Assembly: GCA_014925825.1 (NCBI GenBank)
Contig: JACGCK010000051.1
Location: 186,001 to 250,000, forward strand
Origin: Pholiota molesta
Lineage: Eukaryota > Basidiomycota > Agaricomycetes > Agaricales > Strophariaceae
Direction: 5' to 3'
DNA length: 64,000 bases
Shown: piece after piece, positions 56,617 through 64,000 of the stretch
Layout of the letters: the number at the start of each line of letters is the position of its first letter
Position numbering within the stretch: the stretch's first letter is position 1
Position numbers and translations under genes: made by a program
The notes under the pieces: model-generated
Database searches by the model: none
Told to the model about the DNA's origin: nothing
Seen by the model: only the letters and a program-made list of their open reading frames with translations

Positions 56617-59600
56617 GGATTCATGGACACATTGGACTACGATTATGATTAGGCAAGATTCAATTTTCCAGTGCGTAGTATTTCACTAACGTTGGTCTTT
56701 TGCTCTTTTTTTGCAGGTAGATTTTGTACGATTCGAAACACTTTGTATTCCTAGCTACACATTAATTCGTTGACGCAATACAACGCAATGCAACGCGGAT
56801 TCTCGATAGCCAACCGTCAATTCGTATAGAGCAAAATGACTGCTGACTTTTGCGCTTTTCGTTTTAATCATAAAGAACGCACGACCGCAGCACGTCGTTT
56901 TTGAATAGGCCCGCAAACATGTCCTCGGATGTATCAGGTATTCAAGAACGCTGACCATCTGCAAACCACCTATGCTAATTTGTGAAGAAAAAAATCCACA
57001 GCTTCCTTGTAACCCCCAAATTCCCTAAACCACATCAGCGATATAATATAGTCTTCAAAGTCGGCTCTAGAATGCCTTTTAGCCACTTCTTTCGTCTTAA
57101 CTAGTTAAAAACAAGCCCTTAAGTACACCTTTATGGAATGGATATCGCACGGGGAAATATTGGGGAAATATGCGTTGTGACGAACATTGTTTTTCGCCTT
57201 ACGTAACTCACTCGTTTTCCATCTCAACACCCACCATCTCACTCATCGCCCCTCCTAAACCGCGTCAAAAAACCATCGGATACGCTAATAATGACCTCAA
57301 GGGACTGAGAATGGTCCTCGGGCGAGATGAAGGCGCGTTTCGCCTCCGATGGGCGTAGGTTAACCATCGATCATCCACTGCACTGCTTTCCAAGAAGTGG
57401 GGAAACAGATTTTTTTCACGCGTGGAACTGAGTGCACTCCATTTCTCTTATTGCAAGTGGGCGCTGTTGTGCAGATACTGTGGTGTGTTAGAACCTGCTC
57501 GCATTTTGGCTTTCCACCTCACCTTGCTTCTTGGTCCGACTTGGACGACACGCTCATCGGCTATGGATTCGCTTCCCTGTGATCTATCGAGCATGCTCTC
57601 TGGAATCTTCCGCTATTAAATCTATAGGCTGATTGGAATATGGTTCTCTCATCTTGGGCGGCATGATACTAATACTATCAACAGAATCGCCATCATGCCG
57701 TCGGACTTGATGAACTGTCTGATTGGACTCGTTCACAGATGCCCCGCATCTGGGAAGGAAATTATCCCTCCGACACTCAGACATGCAGTACAAAGCTTTT
57801 GCTCGAATCTTGATGTTCTGTTTTGTCTCTAACCCACAAAACATGGACCAGGCCTTCGGCGAACCACATGCTTCCTGTGCCGCATAGTCTTCAACTGCAA
57901 TTACTATTACTGCCGATTACGCCAGTGGCATCATGTTCTTCTTGTCTTTCCCGCCAAAGCCATGTCTCTGCACCTCTGCCGGAGGGCGACGCATATACCC
58001 TGTGCAGTAAAGTTCAGCGGACACGTAAAATACGCAAACTTTGCAAAGCGGAGATGACTCGGGCAAACGTATCGTCTAGGCTCGGCTGTTCAATCGCACA
58101 CAATGTCAAGACCTACACTTCCTATACACTTCATTGATGATGCGAATCTACACGTTTTGTTTTATGAACCCGCTTTTTCTATCCGGCACGGAGCAACGGC
58201 CCACCTAGCAGGCGACGCATTTCGGTTTTCACAGGCCCTCTCCGGTTGAAGGAGAAAAGGCAATCTCTTCACTCATTTCGATGCAGACTCGCACGCCACT
58301 GTACCCTCTCTATTTCCGCCATTTGATTTTCCGCAATAGTCGCTCTGTTCTGTGGCTTTTGTCTGGCTGTCACTGCGATGTCGCTTTTGTGTGCGAAGTT
58401 CTGTTTTGATTGAGATGATGCAACGCTGATCAGTGTGTAGGCATTGATACCGGAATTTAAACCCTAAAGCATATGTGTGTCGTCAGAGATGATACCTGGC
58501 AATTGGCGCGGATTCGTTCGTATATCAGATGTAGATCTAGTTAACGCTAGATCTTTCTATGAACATGTGCGTATTTTTATTTCTCTCCGTCACTCCATCG
58601 ATAATTATTCGTATCGTGTTCAAATCCCACTTCAGATTCCCAATTACTCCACAATCCAGTTATTTTGATGAAGAAGATCACATTAACCAGTGGCAGCATC
58701 TATGCTTTCAGATCAGCTGCCTTACTCTATGAAGTTCTCGCCGGTACATTCAAATCTTTCAGCTCTAACTCGGCACTTTCCTTCTTTTCAGGAAGACATT
58801 CTCAGTAGACTTTGGCATCGTCAGATGATCTATCGATCGTAACCTGGGCGCTAATCAGTTTATCATTTAATGATCATGCCTTTCTGGGCATCGGGTCCTG
58901 GAATCGAAGGTACGACCATCGAATTCGTTCACAACACAAAAAACATTCACTTCGCCCGACTCGGGGAACGCCATGCTGCAAGATTTGGAGGTGGTTATCT
59001 AGATCTCAGCTGACAAGCATCTATTGATTCCCCTACTTGCTATTTGCTCAGATAGGCTTCGTTGGGCGCTTTTCCAGCAAAGGTGCCGGGCTGCTCGCAG
59101 TCTGAAATATTACCTCATGAGCATTTGTGCCACCTCTTTGCTGGCGGCTATTTCTGGGTCAAAGGTCTCGAATGAACTATTCTCTTCTAGAGCGAATGTC
59201 ACGCGGCTGCGCTCTATTTCGATGTGTTTCCAACTTTCCAAGGCGCTTGGTAGTCATGGCACAGGCGGAGAGACGCCGGTTTGGCGGAGGAATTCATCGG
59301 TTGAATAACATATCATTTGTCTGCCGGAGGCGAATGCTTATGTGAGTCTTCTTATTTATTCAACATCCGTACTCTCAGCACTTAAGATTGTCAGCAGTCA
59401 GAAAAGCGCCGAAGCTGTGTCAATTGGCTATGACACCGATGATCTGTCTTGACTAACAAGTGTTCTGAAATGCAAGTACATACCAGCACTGTACCAGCAT
59501 CATATGATGATGCACAGTCAGTCATCGTTCTGTCTTCTTGACTTGCGAGGTATAATTATCTACTTCCACCGGTAAGTACGGTTTTGGACGTGTATCCGCG

Positions 59601-61001
59601 TATTTGGAATCCTAATGACGCAATGCACACCATTTGGCAATCCTCAGTTGCAAATTCGGCTTTGGGATTATATCGAACGTACGGACCGAAAAACACAGAT
59701 ATTCGAGCTCATCTTGTAGCGTGTTCTTCAACGAGGCTCAATCCTCCCTGCCCAACGTATACGAGGCCCTCAATGGGGAAGTAAATATCGCTTCCTGTTC
59801 ACTAATTACGTTTATCGGCCGACTCGAAGAAACTCTCCATGCACGTCGCTGGTGGGTACACGTCAAGGAGCGCCTTGCTTGATATAATGTATACCCAGAA
59901 CTTGCCCTTCATTGATGTTGAACACAGCAAAACTTGACATCTTTTTGGAAGGGACCATTGTTCGAATATTTTTATGACTCGGCCTTCGTCTCCGTTTTCC
60001 CAGGCTTTCGAGGGTCCACAGCATTACCCTCAAGCTATCGCCGACCCGAGTCCCGAGACCTGAGGATCTTGGGATTTACCTCAAAGTGAGTGGATTATGA
60101 CTCCTTTGGATTGCGGTTGTGGCATATGCTGTGGATTGCTGAAAAGACAACATGATAGGAGTACGAACGCGACTCTTCTCAAGTTCTGCAGGTTTTGAAG
60201 ATCAATGATGTATGGCATGTGGCCAAGATCTGGGCGCGTAAATTGCACATATGGGGTTTCGACTTTCCAATCGGAATAGGACTGATTTTTCCCGCAAATG
60301 TGACACTACAAACCTCCCGGCAGGTGTGACCGGGTGTGCTCACTAGTCTCTCTGCTCAAATGCGAACTGACGGCCCCCAAGATGAAGCAAGTAGCAAGTT
60401 TTTCCTTCGAATTTCAAGTTCGCCAGTATTTTTTACATGTTCAATTCGGCCTGACTGGTAATGATTCGCTCAAAAGAAACCTGCGTATCGTAGCGTATCG
60501 CTGACTCGATGTTAGCACAGGCTCCGCCCCAAAATGCGGCGATATCGTAACGCAGCATAAGCCCCGTTTGGAAATAGGGCCATCAGAGTGGACTAGCCGC
60601 TCCTAACCGCAGAGTAACTCATAATTTATCAACGCCACGCCTTCAGGTTTGTGTCGAGAAAAATCCTCTTTGTAGGCGGTACCAACAAGAAGGGAAGTGC
60701 GTATAACTTTCTATCAATGAAAGTGGACTTGTGCTCAAGAAACGACGGAATATAGATAGTATCGCAATTGTGACTGAGGTTATGTGGGCTGTGTGTCTGA
60801 TCTGGTAATATGAGATCGCACGGTCAATATATTCTCATCGGGACCAAGGGACAGAACCGCGGTCATTCTCCTTGTAGGTTGGCGTTACCCTGGATGAATC
60901 TTACATTGACACGAGGCAATATTAGAACCATATAAGGGCTGCGCCTCTGCGTCCTCTTCGCGCCCTCCTCTCTCTCTCTCTCTTTATCCTCACTCACCAC
61001 C
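56617..61001. other. 4.4-kb gene-poor region
   Basis: I see no gene that can be supported. Many open frames of 60-105 codons occur on both strands without domains or consistent splicing. Around 58870-59300 a forward reading has protein-like runs broken by stops (e.g. FWASGPGIEGTTIEFVHNT), possibly a decayed gene. The last 50 bp before BCS1 carry a (CT)n tract. Confidence 0.4.
60966..60984 (+). promoter_or_regulatory. CT-rich tract upstream of the BCS1-family gene
   Basis: A nearly pure CT repeat ending about 18 bp before the ATG at 61002. Pyrimidine tracts commonly mark fungal transcription starts. Confidence 0.5.
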
Positions 61002-64000
61002 ATGGACGCAATTAAGAATATGCTGTCCCCCTTGGGAATGAGCACTGGGGCTATACAAGATACACTTGTGAGCTCCTGTTCTTATTCCTTCTTTCTGAAT
61101 TATCTTCCTAAATCGTACGTTTTAGAAATTGGTCGTCATTGGTGGTACCGTTGAGACAGCCCGTCGAGCATCAGTTTCTGCCTGGAATGGCTTCGTTGAC
61201 TGTACGCCTCTTTCTCAATGACCATCATTGAGCTCTATTGACAATAATCGTAAAGCCTTCTTCCTCACCGCCCATTTCAGTCAAGATGACTATCCTTATG
61301 ATTGGTATATCCTTCCCATATCGTTATCCTACTATGACTCATCTGCCTTTGCTATAGGTTGATGCATTGGCTAGCTAAAGTAAGAGCTTTCAATTTGTCA
61401 CCATGTCAGCGCTAATGCCCAACTTTCAATTAGCAACCATCATGGGGCAGGAGTCGAGAGTTCGAGATCACAACGCGCTCGGTCAACCGTACTGGTATTA
61501 CGCAGTCGACCACTGGAGATTTGGAGGAGGAGGAGGATGAAGACGAAACATTAGTTCACGGCCGAAGAAAGCGCAAAGTTGCATTCATGCCTAGTCTCGG
61601 TGAGTGGCAGTGACTCATTTCACTCCGGGACGCTTATATCGATATTTTATTTAGATACTACGCACACCATTTACTATCGCGGTCACTGGCTTCGCGTCAG
61701 TTCTATTAATAGGTGCTTCATTCATTGTCTAATGTCTATCAATGCAGATTACACGAACGAAGGCGTATCAAGACTACCACCATGGTTCCTCTCTGAAAAT
61801 CAGGTGAGCCTTATGTTGTTCTTTATCACATTTATCTTTGTATTAACCATGAATGAAGTGTCGTCGCTCGTAATAACGATGTATTGAAGAAGCTTGTGTT
61901 GGAGGCAAAGCGCGAATACGAGAAAGACGCCGAACATCGTGTTCACATTTTCATGGCTGACACGTAAGCAGTCCCCCATTTTCCCCATGCTAAATGAAGT
62001 TCACCCCTTTTTCCCAGGACTTATGGTTGTTGGCGTTGGAATGGTGCTCGCCAAAAAAGACCTATGAGTTCCATTGTTCTGCAGCCAGGGGTCAAAGACA
62101 TGCTTCTTGCGGATTGCAAGGACTTCTTGTGTTCAGAGGAGTGGTATGTGACACTTTTATAAATACAAATATGTCTCCTGACCTTGATTTGCATCAGGTA
62201 TGCGGAAAGAGGTGTGCATTGTCGGATTTAACAATGTTTAATCTATTAACTGAGCATTTGTGCAGGTATTCCATTCAGGAGAGGGTATTTACTCCACGGT
62301 GTTCCCGGAAGGTTTGTTTCGTTTTATACGATTGTCTGCAGATCGGCTGATTTTGATTTGTTTTTTCAAAACTCATAGTGGGAAAACTTCTCTTATCCAC
62401 TCGCTCGCCGGAGAGCTTGGCCTGGATATCTATGTGGTTTCTTTATCCTCAAAAGGGTATGAGCTCTCATTTTGCTATCAAGTCTCGATCTCATATTTGC
62501 ATTTGCGTTCTAGAATGAGCGATAATACATTAACCACATTAATGGGTAATGTCCCTCAAAGGTTAATGAGACTCGCATTGATTCAATTGTCAAATTTTAA
62601 CATTACATTCATTAGATGCATCCTCCTTTTGGAAGATTTGGATGCGGCGTTTACTCGTTCAGTCTCTCGTGACGAGAAATCGACAGGCGCTCCCACAGCA
62701 GCAACCGCCAAGGACGCCGCAGCGACCGAGGCTACCGATGGTTCAACATTGAGCTTAAGTGGTCTTCTCAACAGCCTTGATGGTGTCGCTGCTGCTGAGG
62801 GACGGTATGCTAACATGTAGTACCTTCACTTTAACCGTTTCTGATGTTAGTTTCCCAGACTTCTCTTCGCAACCACAAATCACATCGAGCGTCTTGACCC
62901 CGCACTGAGCCGGCCCGGACGTATGGACGTATGGGTGAACTTCACTCACGCTACGAAGTGGCAAGCCGAAGGCATCTTCAAATGCTTCTTCCCCTTCAAG
63001 CCATCGACCCCTGCTACTGAGGCAAACTCGTCGACAACTCCCAAAGATCCTTCACAGCAAAACCTGCCCCTGCCTCCACGCAAGGTTACGACCCATGCCA
63101 TCCCTCTCCTCACTGAAGAGGAGATCTCTGAGCTTGCCAAGAAGTTTTCCGAGGCCATTCCTGAGGATGAGCTAAGTGTAAGTTCCATGTTACGGCGCAG
63201 GTCATGATTTTCTAACGCTGATCCCTTATTCCAGGTCGCTGCCCTGCAAGGTTATCTTCTCAAAAACAAGACGCGTCCTCGCGAATGTGTTGACGAAGTT
63301 GCCGAGTGGATCGTTCAAGAGCGTGAAACTCGTGAGAAGATGAAGAAAGAGAAGGCAGAGGTTCGAATTTCTGACAATCCGCCTAACTCTTTTTGCCACT
63401 TTGACTAAATTTAATTATCCTGTAGCGTGAGGCAAAGGAAAAGAAAGAAGCCGAAGAGGCAGCCAAGAAAGAAGTTCGTACTTTTTTTGTCGTCATCGTC
63501 ATGTATTCCATTCTAACATTTGCCTATCTATAGAAGGAAGAGAAGGAGGCTAAAGAGGTAATCACTTGATGATATTCTCAGCAGTCGTGGCCATTTGCTG
63601 ACTATTGTCTGACCACAATCAGAAGGATGAAAAGGAGGCTAAAGAGGTATGTTCTTTTATCCATTCACTGCTCAGAACAGAGTTTCTGATTGGTATGTTC
63701 TATGACAGAAACAGGAGAGGAAAGAGCAGCGAGCCGCTAAAGCCAAAAAGCTCCGCGATGCCACGGCGAAGAGTGATTCTTCTGCCGCCACCACCCCTTC
63801 GTCTACTGAATCCACTCCAGCAGCCACCTCCACCGCTACCGAGTCCACGGCTTCCGAGTCGACCGCGAGCTCCGAGTCCGAGACGAGCACGGGTGTTGAC
63901 GCCGACACGGAAGAGAGCGCGACCTCTGAAGAGGAGCCTGATAACGAGAAGGCCACATCCGACGAGGCGAAGAAGGAGAAGTGGGTCGCGGTCAAATCCA
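61002..64000 (+). CDS. BCS1: BCS1-family AAA ATPase, 3' end beyond window
   Basis: Twenty exons are traceable: 61002-61067, 61126-61201, 61256-61304, 61358-61379, 61434-61599, 61655-61695, 61748-61803, 61859-61963, 62018-62143, 62198-62211, 62266-62311, 62379-62456, 62514-62561, 62616-62804, 62859-63177, 63235-63360, 63426-63473, 63534-63557, 63623-63646 and 63709-64000 onward, all in phase. The BCS1 N-domain spans the first exons ([28 protein letters not shown]), then the AAA module: LHGVPGSGKTS (Walker A, split by an intron), [12 protein letters not shown] (Walker B), [19 protein letters not shown]. Known role: a mitochondrial AAA protein that translocates the Rieske protein for complex III; these paralogues are numerous in fungi, so orthology is uncertain. 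The lysine/glutamate-rich C-terminal extension (EKEAKE repeats, then Ser/Thr/Glu-rich) is unusual for BCS1 itself. The start is the ATG just after the CT tract. Confidence 0.9.

Overview
The window reads as the genome of a filamentous basidiomycete, most likely an Agaricomycete. Most genes are split by many 45-65 nt introns. The gene content includes an F-box/LRR repertoire, a secreted laccase, a GPI-anchored Ser/Thr-rich wall protein, a DUF6589-type protein and fungal ISG12-like proteins. No bacterial operon structure, rRNA or CRISPR array is visible, and I recognised no tRNA. Gene models below were assembled by hand from splice sites and reading-frame phase. Most conserved genes close perfectly in frame across 9-20 exons.

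Layout. 0-3 kb: edge of a DUF6589-like gene and a tandem pair of ISG12-like genes. 4-8 kb: an F-box gene and an unresolved reverse-strand gene. 8-16 kb: Abp1/drebrin-like actin-binding protein, a type-B carboxylesterase and a NodB-type polysaccharide deacetylase. 16.5-20.4 kb: an amino-acid/GABA-type permease interrupted by a 1,756-bp terminal-inverted-repeat element with a 7-bp target duplication. 21-28.8 kb: secreted agmatinase-like ureohydrolase, MATE transporter and STT3 oligosaccharyltransferase. 30-36.9 kb: wall protein, RNase H2 subunit C, laccase and a small secreted-protein candidate. 38-44 kb: tandem repeat, U6 snRNA sequence antisense to an F-box ORF, and a mitochondrial carrier. 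45-56.6 kb: a hypothetical gene, the GC-rich ETT1/Nro1 family gene, type II membrane dipeptidyl aminopeptidase and SYS1. 56.6-61 kb: gene-poor. 61-64 kb: BCS1-family AAA ATPase, running off the end.

There is no sign of a gene cluster acting as one pathway. The genes are a mix of housekeeping functions (STT3, SYS1, RNase H2C, ETT1, Abp1, BCS1, U6) and secreted or transport functions. Loosely, STT3, SYS1, the dipeptidyl aminopeptidase, laccase and the wall protein all belong to the secretory pathway.

The most notable observations are the transposon-like insertion, with its exact duplication and a central 32-bp perfect hairpin, and four conserved genes that each need exactly one extra base, in each case placeable in a C-run, to close their frame (probably consensus errors, possibly real). 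Others are six GC-AG introns, duplicated 24-nt exons in BCS1, and a kilobase-scale intron beside the catalytic serine of the dipeptidyl aminopeptidase. I found nothing that I can defend as an undescribed biological system.
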